A stretch of DNA of 64,000 nucleotides from Bradyrhizobium acaciae (lineage in GTDB: Bacteria > Pseudomonadota > Alphaproteobacteria > Rhizobiales > Xanthobacteraceae), in assembly GCF_020889785.1 (NCBI RefSeq), contig NZ_JACMYK010000014.1, positions 27,976 through 91,975 of the forward strand, written 5' to 3'. Shown piece after piece: positions 1-9,557 of the stretch; position 1 is the first letter of the stretch; each line of letters opens with the position of its first letter. The notes under the pieces were generated by a model. The model had not been told where the DNA came from, did no database searches, and saw only the letters and a list, made by a program, of their open reading frames with translations. The position numbers and the translations under genes are program-made.

Positions 1-2
1 TC

Positions 3-1565
3 GGCGATCTCGGCGATAATCTGGACACAGCTTTGAACATGCCCGTTGCCGGACTGCACGTGGATTTGGTTCGCGCGCCGAACCTGTTGGACCGGATCAT
101 TGCTGCCCGGCGAAGTGACCTCGTCGTGTCTCTCGGCGTCATCGACGGACGAAATGTATGGCGGTCGAACCTGTCGACGCTCCGCCAGCAACTGGATCCC
201 GCCATTGCGAAGCTAGGCAGGGATCGTGTCCAGATCGCTCCGTCCTGCTCGCTGCTTCATGTGCCCGTCGATGTTGAACTCGAGACCGGACTTGCATCCG
301 ATCTCAAAAGCTGGCTTGCCTTTTCGGTACAGAAGATGCGTGAGCTCGCGATCCTGGCGCGGGCACTCGCGGGTGATCAGAATGTTGCTGAAAGTCTCGC
401 TGAATCGGAGTCGGCCGTGACGTTCCGCCGGACTTCACAAAAGATCCGCGATGCCAATCTCGCGGTACGGATGCGAGCGATTGACCAAGCCATGCGCCGG
501 CGCGCCAGCCCATTTGTCCGTCGAGCCGAGATCCAGCGCAAACGCTTTGGACTGCCGGCCTTTCCCACCACGACGATCGGATCTTTCCCGCAAGCCCCAG
601 AGGTCCGTAACGCCCGCGCAGCACATGCGCAAGGCGCCATGAGCGACGAGCAATACGACAAGTTCCTCAAGGAGGAGACCGCGCGCGCTCTGCGTTGGCA
701 GGAGGACATTGGGCTGGACGTCCTCGTGCATGGCGAGTTTGAGCGCAATGACATGGTGCAGTACTTCGGTGAGCAACTCGCCGGATTCGCATTTACCAGG
801 AATGGTTGGGTACAATCCTTTGGCTCGCGCTGTGTCAGGCCACCGATTCTGTTTGGCGATGTTTTGCGGCGAAAACCGATTACCGTGGATTGGTGGCTCT
901 ACGCGCAATCACTCACCAGTAAGCCGGTGAAGGCGATGTTGACCGGACCAGTAACGATCTTGAACTGGTCGTTTGTTCGCGATGATATTCCAAGAGGCGA
1001 GGTCTGCCGGCAGATCGCACTGGCGATCCGCGACGAAGTCCGTGATCTCGAGATAGCCGGTGCGAGCATGATCCAGATCGACGAAGCGGCCCTCCGCGAA
1101 GGGTTGCCATTGCGCCGATCGGAGTGGGCGACCTACCTTCAATGGGCCGTCGATAGCTTCCGCATATGCTCATCAGGCGTTGCAGATCAAACCCAGATTC
1201 ATACGCACATGTGCTATTCGGAGTTTAATGACATCATCGACGCCATTGCTGCAATGGATGCGGATGTCATCTCGATCGAGACGTCTCGCTCGAAGATGGA
1301 GCTGCTCGACGCGTTCAGGAATTACAAATATCCCAATCAAATCGGGCCGGGCGTATACGACATCCATTCTCCCCGCATTCCCGAGGCAGGGGAAATGAAG
1401 GAGCTGATAGCATTGGCTCGACAGCGGTTGCAGGACTCGCAGCTTTGGGTAAATCCGGACTGTGGTCTGAAGACGCGCAAATGGGAGGAGGTTCGCCCGG
1501 CGCTGATCAATATGGTCGCCGCCGCCCGGCAACTGCGCGCGGCATCCGATCGGCCAAGTCGTTGA
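3..1565 (+). CDS. metE: Cobalamin-independent methionine synthase MetE, 5'-truncated by the window
   Basis: Transfers the methyl group of 5-methyltetrahydropteroyltri-glutamate to homocysteine, making methionine in the cytoplasm. The reading frame is open from base 3, so the start lies outside the window. About 520 codons remain of the family's usual 750 or so: the end of the N-terminal domain (AGLHVDLVRAPN) and the whole C-terminal barrel (TTTIGSFPQ near its start). The zinc ligands are all visible: His and Cys in THMCYSEFND, Glu in SIETSRS, and Cys in NPDCGLKTRKW. No frameshift is seen. It is convergent with hemN, with a hairpin between them. I cannot tell whether it belongs to the island or is a second copy. 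Identity is very secure. Confidence 0.96.
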   Translation, partial: GDLGDNLDTALNMPVAGLHVDLVRAPNLLDRIIAARRSDLVVSLGVIDGRNVWRSNLSTLRQQLDPAIAKLGRDRVQIAPSCSLLHVPVDVELETGLASDLKSWLAFSVQKMRELAILARALAGDQNVAESLAESESAVTFRRTSQKIRDANLAVRMRAIDQAMRRRASPFVRRAEIQRKRFGLPAFPTTTIGSFPQAPEVRNARAAHAQGAMSDEQYDKFLKEETARALRWQEDIGLDVLVHGEFERNDMVQYFGEQLAGFAFTRNGWVQSFGSRCVRPPILFGDVLRRKPITVDWWLYAQSLTSKPVKAMLTGPVTILNWSFVRDDIPRGEVCRQIALAIRDEVRDLEIAGASMIQIDEAALREGLPLRRSEWATYLQWAVDSFRICSSGVADQTQIHTHMCYSEFNDIIDAIAAMDADVISIETSRSKMELLDAFRNYKYPNQIGPGVYDIHSPRIPEAGEMKELIALARQRLQDSQLWVNPDCGLKTRKWEEVRPALINMVAAARQLRAASDRPSR

Positions 1566-1647
1566 TCCTGCGCTTGGCTCTCTCCTCCAGGACGCTGATC
1601 CGCTCATCGCGCGTTTGCGCTCTGGATCGTCTCGACCGAGCTCGGAC

Positions 1648-1682
1648 AAAAAAACGCCCGGCCGCGTTTAGCAGGCCGGGCG
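1648..1682 (-). terminator. Intrinsic terminator between convergent metE and hemN
   Basis: A perfect 9-bp inverted repeat (CGCCCGGCC at 1655-1663, GGCCGGGCG at 1674-1682) has a 10-nt loop. On the minus strand it is followed by seven T residues (1648-1654). The U tract suits transcripts coming from the right (hemN side). The hairpin may also stop metE transcription from the left. Confidence 0.75.
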
Positions 1683-1690
1683 AAAGTTAA

Positions 1691-2267
1691 GTCTGAGAGG
1701 AGCGACGCTGACACATCGCCGACTTCCACCGGCGCAGGGAGGACAGCCGATGGTCCGATTCCCGGCGAGGACATTCGCCGTAAATCTGAACCCAAGTTAA
1801 AGCACGGCTCAGCGTGGCTCAATCATGCTGTGGTATGCGACCAACGTAGTCGAGTATGGGAAGACTAGACCAAGGTTTGTCCGCGATGAGCCCCGTTCAC
1901 AACGGTTTGCCGAGGCGAGCGAAGACCACGGCTGGCGATGCCCCGGCCGCCTTAAGTGCAATTAGCGGCGCCTGCCTGCCGCTGGATCGGCGCGACGATG
2001 CGAGCAAACGCGACCGCAAGGATTACTCGACCAATCAATGCATGAGGGGTTTCTTGTTGATCTAGCTGCGCAGGCAGTCTGTCCGGTTCCACTCTGGTGA
2101 AGGTTTGGAACTCTGTTTGGAATGGATGGGCAGGTCGACGCGTGACCATCAAAGTGGCGGACAAATAGGATGCTCCACGATCACGAGATCAGCCCGAACC
2201 GGGCATACCAGTTCACTGGTCGCTGAAGTGCGGGATGATTAGAGTGGCACGGCCGCCGTTCGCACGA
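1691..2267. other. Non-coding stretch between metE terminator and hemN
   Basis: No convincing gene, RNA or repeat was found. The open frames here are short and overlap on both strands. Confidence 0.5.
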
Positions 2268-3620
2268 TTAGACCGCCGCGCTGTGCGTAGCCCCGCACCG
2301 AGCGAGGTGAGCGTCGAACGCGGAGGCGACGCTCCGGACCAGAAACCGGGCGCCGCCGGCTACGGAAAGCCGGCCATTGTCAAACACGACGGCGCCATCT
2401 GCGATAAGGCTTTCAAGCCGGGAATGATCGACAACGGCCGAATCCGGATCCCTGCCGTGACGGCGAGACGTCTCGGAGAGATCGATTGTCATGTCGCACA
2501 TAATTCGCTCGATAATCTCCGCTCGGTAGCGATCATCATCAGTTAGTAAATAGCCCTTCGCCGTCGCGAGCCGATCCTCGGTGATGCGAGCGAGATAATC
2601 CCTGGTCGAGACAGCATTCGCGACGAACCCCTGCTGCAGCCGGCCGATGGCGCTGGCACCGAGGCCAATCAGCGCGCCTGCGCAATCGTCAGTATATCCC
2701 TGGAAATTGCGGCGCAACCTGCCTTGCTTCGCCGCCACAGCGAGATTGTCATGCGGCAGGGCGAAGTGATCGAGGCCTACGCGTACGTATCCAGCGTCAA
2801 CCAAAGTGTCAGCTACCATTTCGGATTGGAGATAGCGCTCGACGCTGTCGGGCAGAGTCGATTCGTCGATCTTGCGTTGATGCTTCTTGAAGGTCGGAAC
2901 GTGCGCGTAACCAAAGGCCGAAAACCGGTCCGGATACAATTCGAGGCATTTGCCGACGGTATCCAGGCACGAATCGACCGTCTGCCCGGGCAGCCCATAC
3001 AACAGGTCGAAATTGATCCGGCAAATGCCGGCGTGGCGTAACCGCTCGACCGAAACGGCGGTCTGTTCGAAGCTTTGAGGGCGGTTGATGGCCTGTTGGA
3101 CGACCGGATCGAAGCTCTGCACGCCGAGGCTTGCCCGGTTGACCCCGCTATAGCCCAGGGCTTCGGCCATCGGATTGCTCAACATGCGGGGATCAATCTC
3201 GACGGCGATCTCAGCATTAGGCAGGATGGCGAACGAATAACGCAATGAGCCGACCAAATCGGCGAATGCTTCAGGTGTCAAGATCGTCGGCGTGCCGCCG
3301 CCGAAGTGGACATGAGAGATTGCCTGTCGTTGGCCAATGGCTTCTGCAACGAGGTAGGCTTCAGTGCGCAATCCAGCCGTATAGATCGCGATCGGATCGT
3401 CGCGCTTCGTGACAGATGTATGGCAGCCGCAGTACCAACACATGCTTCGGCAAAATGGCACGTGCAGGTAGATAGAGGCGGACTGCTGGCCGTCGAGAGA
3501 CTTGAGCCAAGCTTGATAGTCGAGCTCCCGAACTGATGCCGAGAAATGAGGGGCGCTCGGATAGCTGGTGTAGCGCGGTAGTCGGTGCTGCCCGTACGAT
3601 TGTGCTAGGTCCGGTCGCAT
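2268..3620 (-). CDS. hemN: Oxygen-independent coproporphyrinogen III oxidase HemN
   Basis: Radical-SAM enzyme that decarboxylates coproporphyrinogen III to protoporphyrinogen IX without oxygen, giving heme under the low oxygen of nodules. From the ATG at 3620 the protein has 450 residues, the family's normal size. The frame is open further upstream, but this start has a purine-rich GAGAGAGG ribosome site and begins with the conserved RPDLAQSYGQ. The iron-sulfur/SAM cysteines are C57, C61 and C64 (FCRSMCWYC). The tail shows the usual HemN C-terminal domain. A FixK-type box lies 58 bp upstream, fitting FixK control, and fixK itself is about 1.2 kb away. Bradyrhizobia often carry more than one hemN; this is one of them. 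Confidence 0.95.
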   Translation of the reverse strand: MRPDLAQSYGQHRLPRYTSYPSAPHFSASVRELDYQAWLKSLDGQQSASIYLHVPFCRSMCWYCGCHTSVTKRDDPIAIYTAGLRTEAYLVAEAIGQRQAISHVHFGGGTPTILTPEAFADLVGSLRYSFAILPNAEIAVEIDPRMLSNPMAEALGYSGVNRASLGVQSFDPVVQQAINRPQSFEQTAVSVERLRHAGICRINFDLLYGLPGQTVDSCLDTVGKCLELYPDRFSAFGYAHVPTFKKHQRKIDESTLPDSVERYLQSEMVADTLVDAGYVRVGLDHFALPHDNLAVAAKQGRLRRNFQGYTDDCAGALIGLGASAIGRLQQGFVANAVSTRDYLARITEDRLATAKGYLLTDDDRYRAEIIERIMCDMTIDLSETSRRHGRDPDSAVVDHSRLESLIADGAVVFDNGRLSVAGGARFLVRSVASAFDAHLARCGATHSAAV

Positions 3621-3677
3621 TGCGATGCCTCTCTCGCTCTCTGGGCGCCCGATTATCGGACAGGGGCCTGGTAAGCT

Positions 3678-3691
3678 TTGCGCTGCCTCAA
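3678..3691. promoter_or_regulatory. FixK/FNR-type box upstream of hemN
   Basis: TTGCGCTGCCTCAA fits the bradyrhizobial FixK pattern TTG(A/C)-N6-(T/G)CAA exactly. It sits 58 bp before the hemN start codon. Confidence 0.65.
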
Positions 3692-4070
3692 ATATCGCGG
3701 TTACTGATGGGCCGGCCGGTAGGTCATGCCACCGGCGCAAACATCATGCTTTGAATTATGATGAAGCGGTCGCGGCGGCAGGAATGAGCTTCCTTGGCAA
3801 TGCACCTCCCATCATGGTCAAATCGAGCGAGAACGAGACGAACGAAGCAGCAAACGGATCATAAATTGACATCCGACAGCCCTGCTGAGAAATGTCCGTT
3901 TCGCGCGATGCCAATGCTCATGCTCGAGCCTGTTACGGTCACTGCCGATTATGTCGAATCAGACCGCCTTTAACGTCGGCCATGCCGCTTGTGCCCCCAG
4001 TTAAAGCAAAGGGCGATCTTCATTTGAGCCCCATGAAATGATGTCCACTTCCTGCGCAATGCGGCGGCGA
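3692..4070. other. Intergenic region between hemN and the hemerythrin gene
   Basis: It holds the hemN upstream region. No further gene or second FixK box was found by eye. Confidence 0.4.
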
Positions 4071-4700
4071 TCAATGTGGTCCATCCCTCTCCGCATTGTG
4101 TCGCGGGTTGCCGGCCAACGCGCTCGAAAATGCAGTTGCGCTCCGTTCGGCCTCAGCTTCTTGTTCCAATTGTAGAATATGGGCTCTTAGCGCGTCGGAA
4201 GCCGCTTCAGCTGTCTCGCTGAATAGCGGATCACCATGATCGGTGAGGGCGGAAGCGACTTCGGCCCAATCCTGAGCCGATAAAGCGGTAACGGCGGCGG
4301 GGAAGAAGTCCCGTTCTTCCCACATCATGTGGTGCCGCTCGCGTACTATAAAGTCGCGTACGATCTTGCCGACGTCTTGCCGAAGGACTTCACGATCTGC
4401 CAGGACGCCATCGATGGCGCGAGCGAAGTGGTGCAAGCGGTCGATGACTTCCTGATGCTCATGCGCGAGATCGCCGACCATCGCGGCCGCATCCGGATCG
4501 CACCTCTTAAGCTTGGAAAAGATCAAGTCTTCTTGAGGATGATGGTACACCTCAGGGTAAACCTCGAAATAGCTGATAATCGCGCGGATCACCTCATAGT
4601 CCGGACGATGTCCTTGCTCAAAAATCTCCAATTCGCGTTGAAGGGCGACCAAAAGGAGATCGATATTGCGATGCTCTCGAAGCAAGCGACCGATGATCAT
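4071..4700 (-). CDS. Hemerythrin HHE-domain protein
   Basis: A 209-residue cytoplasmic protein predicted to bind a di-iron centre and sense or carry oxygen or NO. The start at 4700 (MIIGRLLREHRNID) has a GGAG site 7 nt upstream; the long upstream extension of the open frame is non-coding in character. HHE signatures are in order: EHRNID (first His), HHPQEDLIF, AHEHQEV, and RERHHMMWEERDFFP. An acidic, Ala-rich tail of about 50 residues follows the domain. It lies 150 bp downstream of fixK on the same strand, among micro-oxic genes, which suggests an oxygen or redox role. No clear FixK box was seen right before it, so it may be read through from fixK. Confidence 0.85.
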   Translation of the reverse strand: MIIGRLLREHRNIDLLLVALQRELEIFEQGHRPDYEVIRAIISYFEVYPEVYHHPQEDLIFSKLKRCDPDAAAMVGDLAHEHQEVIDRLHHFARAIDGVLADREVLRQDVGKIVRDFIVRERHHMMWEERDFFPAAVTALSAQDWAEVASALTDHGDPLFSETAEAASDALRAHILQLEQEAEAERSATAFSSALAGNPRHNAERDGPH

Positions 4701-4851
4701 TGCGGTGCTCCATGGAGGAAAATGTAAGCTGGCGGCGATTTGTGTGCCCGGTTCCCAAGCCGCAGTCGGATGTCCTTCTGCGCTGTATTTTCCGGCACGG
4801 CTCGGCGCACAGAGGCGTGCGCCGCCCAGCCTGGAGCTGGCGCAAATCACG

Positions 4852-5535
4852 TTAGCCAAAGTTCTGCGCAAAGCGGTTGGACAATGTGTCCTTGCGGAGC
4901 TCGACTCGGCGCGTGGTCGGCAGGGCGATCGCGCCATTCTGCTCAAGCTGAGTGAAAGTGCGCGACACCGTCTCAATGGACAAGCCAAGGTAATCTGCAA
5001 CATCCTGCCGTGACATGGGCAGATCGATGGCCGCGCTTTTCGTGGTGCGGCGAGATATGTCGAGCAGGAACGTGATGACCCGTTCCTCTGCGCTGCTGAT
5101 CAGGAGCATCGAATGCGCCTGGAAACGGCGGAGCTCAAGCGCCATCGCGTCCCAGAGCTGCCTTGCGAGTTCCCTCTCGTGGCTGGCGCGAAAGATGACA
5201 GCGGTGCGCTTCACCATGAGCAGGTGCGTCTCGCAGATCGCCTCGGCCGAAGAGATGTGGCTTTCTTCGGCCTCAAAGCCAAAGATGTCACCAGGCAAAT
5301 AAAACGCGCCGATCTGACGACGTCCGTCCTCCAGAATCTTGTAGGTTCGCACAGCCCCCGAAACCACCTGATAAAGGTATTCGGCTGCTTCATCCTCTCC
5401 GTAAATCTCGCTATTGCGTGTGAACCGCATCGGTGTCGCAATCATACCAAGCGGTCCACGATTGTCAGATTTCCCACGCAAGACGTTGGGTGGATGGCGG
5501 CTGGTCTCAGTAAGGTTGGCGGCCCGGGCGTGCAT
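4852..5535 (-). CDS. fixK: CRP/FNR-family regulator FixK
   Basis: DNA-binding activator of micro-oxic genes that binds TTG-N8-CAA boxes. The 227-residue protein has a cyclic-nucleotide-like sensor domain (about residues 40-150) and a C-terminal winged helix with the recognition helix in SIETVSRTFTQLEQNGAI. The N-terminal iron-sulfur cysteines of FNR/FnrN are absent, as in FixK. Its only cysteine is at about position 101. None lies in the DNA-binding region, unlike the redox-sensitive cysteine described for FixK2. Several FixK boxes around it give plausible targets: hemN, usp, fixN region. The first 30 residues are poorly conserved in character, so the real start could be an internal Met. A possible FixJ site lies about 80 bp upstream. 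Confidence 0.88.
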   Translation of the reverse strand: MHARAANLTETSRHPPNVLRGKSDNRGPLGMIATPMRFTRNSEIYGEDEAAEYLYQVVSGAVRTYKILEDGRRQIGAFYLPGDIFGFEAEESHISSAEAICETHLLMVKRTAVIFRASHERELARQLWDAMALELRRFQAHSMLLISSAEERVITFLLDISRRTTKSAAIDLPMSRQDVADYLGLSIETVSRTFTQLEQNGAIALPTTRRVELRKDTLSNRFAQNFG

Positions 5536-5611
5536 GGCGGACTTTGCTTGCGAACGTCGATGACTCGCAGATTGGACGCTCCTGACAAACTGTGAAATCC
5601 AGATGTTTTAC

Positions 5612-5619
5612 CTAAGTAG
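5612..5619. promoter_or_regulatory. Possible FixJ-binding motif upstream of fixK
   Basis: CTAAGTAG differs by one base from the FixJ consensus that I recall as GTAMGTAG. It lies about 80 bp before the fixK start. Short motif, so weak evidence alone. Confidence 0.3.
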
Positions 5620-6166
5620 AAGCCACTAGGTATTTACGCGTAAGCTCATGATTGAGTTCCTCTTGAACGACGCGCGACGCGGGGCCTCTGCTACTCGAAC
5701 ATGCTCAAATCAACTTAGGCCAGCTTTGGATCAGAAGGCTGACCTGGCCGGCCGCCACGAAAACAATCGAAACCGCGCGGCCACACCGGTGGAGAGTTTC
5801 AAGAGCTGTCTCCACCGTCACTTTCAGCCCGCAGCAGGAAGTCTGCTTTGCAAATCATGACTCTGATTCTGGTCGGCCTTAGAATGACCAGCCGGGATCA
5901 TGAGGATCCAAGTATGCTCATCGACGTGGACGACGGCCCGGTCGTCACGTCATGTGGTCCGAGTTGGAAATTAAATCGTAGAGCTAGGCTCGCGCGACAT
6001 ATTGACCTGGCTCAACAGTCCGCTCTGCCGCACCTCCGCAATCGTAGGAACCGAAGGACAATCGTGATCTAGCCTGATGTTGAGCTCGGGCATCGCCGGA
6101 TGCGCCGATCGCGACAGCATGTTGATGGCATCTTCGCGGATCTGGCGACGTGCCGTCCGTACCGTC
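5620..6166. other. Intergenic stretch between fixK and the stress-protein gene
   Basis: No secure gene. A 49-codon minus-strand frame (5971-6120, ending QVNMSREPSSTI) directly follows usp and looks protein-like. It could be a gene remnant. A FixK-like sequence at 6002-6015 falls inside that frame. Confidence 0.35.
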
Positions 6167-6997
6167 TCACTGTGACATCAGGACCGGGATGTTGACCCCG
6201 CGGAGCATATGCCCGGCGATTCCGGGCAGCCTCTCCTGCAGCTGAGAGCAACCGTAGCCTCCCATCACCACCAGGTCGAAGCTTTCGTCGGCCGCAAGGG
6301 ACGGGAGAGCGCGCCGCGCTGCCCGGGATGCCGGAAGTGACACGATCCTCGCAGGAAGTCCTGATTTTGTAAGATACTCTCCCAGATGCGCGGTGGAACT
6401 CTCTGCCGGGACTTTGTCCGGGGCGGTGGTCGCGATGATTGTGAGGGTATCGGCTTTACACAAAAGTGGCATTGCGTCGTGCAACGCACGCGCCGCACGG
6501 CGGCTGCCGTCCCAACAAATCCCTACTCGTCTAATCGAGAAGGCGCCGTCGAAGGTAGGTGGCAGATACAGAACTGGCCCGCCAGCCTGGGAAAGGATCC
6601 CCCTGAGTATCAGATTGTCGCAACTATCGTAGCCGCCCTGAGGCTGGGTAACGATGGTCATGTCGTGGACTCGCGCGCTCGCGCAGATGATCCGGCGCGC
6701 GTCGGTTGGAAGCGCGCTCAGCACCCGACTCGTATAGGAAATGCCGGTATTCCGTGCCTGTAGATCGAAGGCATGAAGTGCTACTTCGGCCCGCTCCAAC
6801 GCACGCGCCTGCTCAACGTCGAAAACGGAAGTAGCCGCCGTTAGGCCAATTGCAAGAAGCGGAATAATTGTTCTCTCGTAGCCGATGGCTACAACGTCAA
6901 GATGGGCGCCGGTACTCTGTGCGAAGGAAATCGACCCGTTGATTGCGGCCCGCACCGGGAGCTCCGTCGGAAGGTGGACAAGAATGTTCCCGAGCAT
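6167..6997 (-). CDS. Tandem-domain universal stress protein
   Basis: A 276-residue cytoplasmic UspA-type protein built of two Usp folds in tandem. The first starts at MLGNILVHLP. The second starts around IRRVGICWDGSRRAARAL and ends with the ATP-binding-type Gly pattern in VMGGYGCSQLQERLPG and PVLMSQ. The start at 6997 has a GGAGAA site 5 nt away. Such genes are commonly induced at low oxygen by FixK in rhizobia. A FixK-like box lies 85 bp upstream, and the gene sits between fixK and fixJ. The exact cellular role is not known. Confidence 0.88.
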   Translation of the reverse strand: MLGNILVHLPTELPVRAAINGSISFAQSTGAHLDVVAIGYERTIIPLLAIGLTAATSVFDVEQARALERAEVALHAFDLQARNTGISYTSRVLSALPTDARRIICASARVHDMTIVTQPQGGYDSCDNLILRGILSQAGGPVLYLPPTFDGAFSIRRVGICWDGSRRAARALHDAMPLLCKADTLTIIATTAPDKVPAESSTAHLGEYLTKSGLPARIVSLPASRAARRALPSLAADESFDLVVMGGYGCSQLQERLPGIAGHMLRGVNIPVLMSQ

Positions 6998-7081
6998 TGT
7001 CGTTCTCCGAAGTCAAAGACCTGCTGCCTCGTAAGAATCCGAGCCTCAAATGATCCGCACAGTTGCCGCCGCTGAATGTTT

Positions 7082-7095
7082 TTGAGCACGAACAA
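7082..7095. promoter_or_regulatory. FixK-like box upstream of usp
   Basis: TTGAGCACGAACAA (reverse strand TTGTTCGTGCTCAA) has the TTG-N8-CAA frame. The inner bases fit less well than in the other boxes. It is 85 bp before the usp start. Confidence 0.45.
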
Positions 7096-7293
7096 ACTGG
7101 TAAGGAGCGGGCCCATAATAGTCCACGGCTAGGAATAGTACTCGCCTGTGTCGCACGATTTACGCCCTGCAAAGAATATGCAGGCGATTTAAAGCTCCAC
7201 CGCATCAGCGACATGACCATCCCGGCGCGACCTGCTCAGTTGAAACAGACAACTGGATGCTTGAATAGGACATTCCGTCGCTCGGCGATGTTG

Positions 7294-7899
7294 CTAGAGT
7301 CCGGCGGCGATGGCTATTCGCATCAGCTCGGACATGCTGCGAACATTGGTCTTGGCCATGACGTTCGCCCGGTAAACATCGACTGTTCGCGGGCTGATAC
7401 CAAGATCGTGGGCGATCACCTTGTTGATCTTGCCGGCCAGTAGTCCCTGCAGGACATCACGCTCGCGCGACGAGAGCTCTGCCAGGCGGGCTTCAGCTTG
7501 TAGTTTCGCCGTATGGTCCGCTGGCTCGGTTGGCCCTGCTTCCAAGGCGCTATCGATTGCGCGCAATAGCACCTCGTCTTCAAAGGGCTTCTCAATGAAG
7601 TCGACCGCACCCGCTTTCATCGCTTCGACTGCCAGCGTTACGTCGCCATGACCAGTTATAAGGATGACGGGACAGTCGACGCGATCCGCCTTCAGTTTGC
7701 GGACCAGTTCCAGGCCACTCATGCCCGGCATCCGGATGTCCGACACAATGCAATCAACCGGTCCACGTGCGGCGTCACCGACAAAGCCGCTCGCCGTCTC
7801 ATAGGTTGCCACGCAGAAGCCCTTAACATCAAGCAGAAACGCGAGCGAGTCCCGCATCGCGGCGTCATCGTCGATCACAAGAATGCGCCGCATGGTCAT
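7294..7899 (-). CDS. fixJ: Response regulator FixJ
   Basis: Transcription activator of the oxygen-responsive FixLJ two-component pair. The 201 residues comprise a receiver domain with the acidic pocket (D10-D12), phospho-acceptor D54 (VSDIRMPGMSG) and the conserved Lys in FIEKPF. A LuxR-type helix-turn-helix follows (LSSRERDVLQGLLAGKINKVIAHDLG, SPRTVDVYRANVM). Length and all key residues are normal, so the protein should be functional. Its ATGA start overlaps the stop of fixL, the classic translational coupling. The partner kinase gene is wrecked, leaving FixJ without a cognate sensor here. It may receive phosphate from another FixL. Confidence 0.95.
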   Translation of the reverse strand: MTMRRILVIDDDAAMRDSLAFLLDVKGFCVATYETASGFVGDAARGPVDCIVSDIRMPGMSGLELVRKLKADRVDCPVILITGHGDVTLAVEAMKAGAVDFIEKPFEDEVLLRAIDSALEAGPTEPADHTAKLQAEARLAELSSRERDVLQGLLAGKINKVIAHDLGISPRTVDVYRANVMAKTNVRSMSELMRIAIAAGL

Positions 7900-9243
7900 G
7901 CTTCCTCATTGGCCTCCGCAAATGGCAAGGTGAACTGAAACACCGTGCCGCCGCCCGGATTGGCTTCCACGACGATGTGGCCGCCAGGGACTCGATGATC
8001 GTGCGGCAGATTGATAGTCCCACACCCATGCCATGTTCTTTGGTCGTGATAAAGGGGTGGAACAAGCGATTGGCGACATCAGGGCTGATGCCAGAGCCCG
8101 TATCGGCGACGGTAAACCTGGCGAGGCCGCCGACTCTGGTAACTCCGACGGTCAATTCGCGACACGGGCTGGAAGCCATCGCCTCGATCGCGTTTTGTAT
8201 CAGGTTCAGCGCGACCTGCCGGATCTGGATCTTGTCCACGATTATCGATGGCAGATCGCGATCGCTGCGGATCGTCACCCGCACGCCTTGCTCCTTGGCG
8301 CCGAGCAAGGCGAGAGCGACCGCTTCTTCAAGCAAGGTGAGCGGATTCTCCATTGTATGCTCCGTCTCGCCTTTGGCGACGAAAGGCGCTTGATGATATC
8401 GTGGGCGCGCAGCGCTTACTGGGTGGCATTTTCGATGGCATCAGCAATACGATTGGTGTCCGGCTTGTCTGATGCCAGCAGCGTCTTGGCGCCGCGCATG
8501 TAGTTTGTGATTGCGGAGAGCGGCTGGTTGATCTCGTGGGCAATAGACGAGGCCATCTCTCCCATGGCGGTCAGCCGCGAGACGTGCACGAGCTCAGATT
8601 GCAGTTCCTGCAATCGCCATTCCTGCGCTCGCCGTTCGGCGAGGTCTCGGATGAAGCCGGTGAAGAATCGTTCCCCGCGCACTTTGCCTCATCGACGGTA
8701 AGCTCCATCGGAAAGGTCGAGCCGTCGCTTCGCTCGCCGACCACAATGCGCCGATGCCGATGGTGCGCCGCTCTCCGGTAGCGAGATAGCGTTCATATAG
8801 CGTTCATGCTCGGCGCGGTGGGGTTGTGGCATCAACCTGGATACATTCCATCTGACCACTTCGTCCGGAGACCAACCGAATCAACGCACTGCCGCGGCGC
8901 TGAACGAGCGAATGATTGCCCGCTCGTCAATCACCATCATGGCTTCCGGCACGGTGTCCAGGATCGACTGCAGATGGGCTTGTCGGTACCGTGCCTGCTC
9001 TGATTCTCGCCGCAGCCGATCGCCCATGAGGCCGAGGAGGGGGCCAAGTACCGCGAATCCGGCTATATCGATCATGTTTGCGGAATCGGAGATGAGGTTG
9101 TTCCCAAGACATGCCGCGCTGATGATGAGGCAGAGATACGGATTCAGCGCCGCACGAAGCACGACCGCCCGCGCGGCGGCCGCCGCGGCCGTGCCATTGC
9201 GGTACCAAATATGGTCGGACATGTTCCGGGCAGACCCTCTCAT
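7896..9243 (-). pseudogene. fixL: Decayed oxygen-sensor kinase gene fixL
   Basis: Intact FixL is a heme-PAS histidine kinase that phosphorylates FixJ. Homology is continuous but broken many times. An N-terminal membrane segment leads to the PAS start SILDTVPEAMMVID. A TGA then interrupts before FGWSPDEVV, and a short duplication of AGCGTTCATAT lies near 8790-8810. A frameshift follows near IGIG, and the phospho-His box EINQPLSAITNY is intact. A TAA comes after ENATQ (about 8416), then a frameshift into ENPLTLLEEAV. The ATPase motifs DTGSGIS and GMGVGLSI are next, and a one-base loss near IIESL (about 7980) destroys the C terminus. At least two nonsense codons and three frameshifts rule out a working protein. 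Confidence 0.9.
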
Positions 9244-9252
9244 CGATCGAAT

Positions 9253-9260
9253 GTACGTAG
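9253..9260. promoter_or_regulatory. FixJ-consensus motif upstream of the fixL pseudogene
   Basis: GTACGTAG matches GTAMGTAG, recalled as the FixJ-selected consensus, and sits 10 bp beyond the fixL reading frame. It is an 8-bp motif, so chance occurrence is possible. Confidence 0.3.
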
Positions 9261-9329
9261 TTTGTCTATGTGAGGCGGCCGGATGCAGCCGCGTTTCATT
9301 GCGCTACCTATTGTGCAGGGCGGCCGCCG

Positions 9330-9557
9330 CTATCTCGGCCAGATGCGCCAGTGCGTGGGCTGCACAGCGACGTGCTCCCCGGTCATGGCCTTGACCCAGC
9401 CGCCGAAGATCCGTCGGCAAGGAAAGACCAGCCGGTGGATGGCATTACCCTCGATCACCGCGATCTCCAGCTCCCGGTCAAAGGGCGCCGTTTCAATTCG
9501 CTCCCAGGTCAAGTTGCCAATAGACCCTGGACGGTGTTCATCGCCGCCGACTGACAA
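9330..9557 (-). CDS. Small conserved hypothetical protein of bradyrhizobia
   Basis: Up to 75 residues. The pattern WERIETAPFDRELEIAVIEG, VFPCRRIFGGWV and PTHWRIWP resembles a short protein family common in Bradyrhizobium and relatives. That family has no known function. No signal peptide or membrane segment is visible. The frame opens at a TTG (9557). Translation could also begin inside, since the conserved part starts at about residue 18. It lies just upstream of the dead fixL on the same strand. Function unknown. Confidence 0.6.
   Translation of the reverse strand: MSVGGDEHRPGSIGNLTWERIETAPFDRELEIAVIEGNAIHRLVFPCRRIFGGWVKAMTGEHVAVQPTHWRIWPR

Noticed and set aside
6002..6015. TTGACCTGGCTCAA, a match to the FixK box pattern
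   Set aside because: It falls inside a small reading frame downstream of usp, and no gene starts close by on either strand; probably chance.
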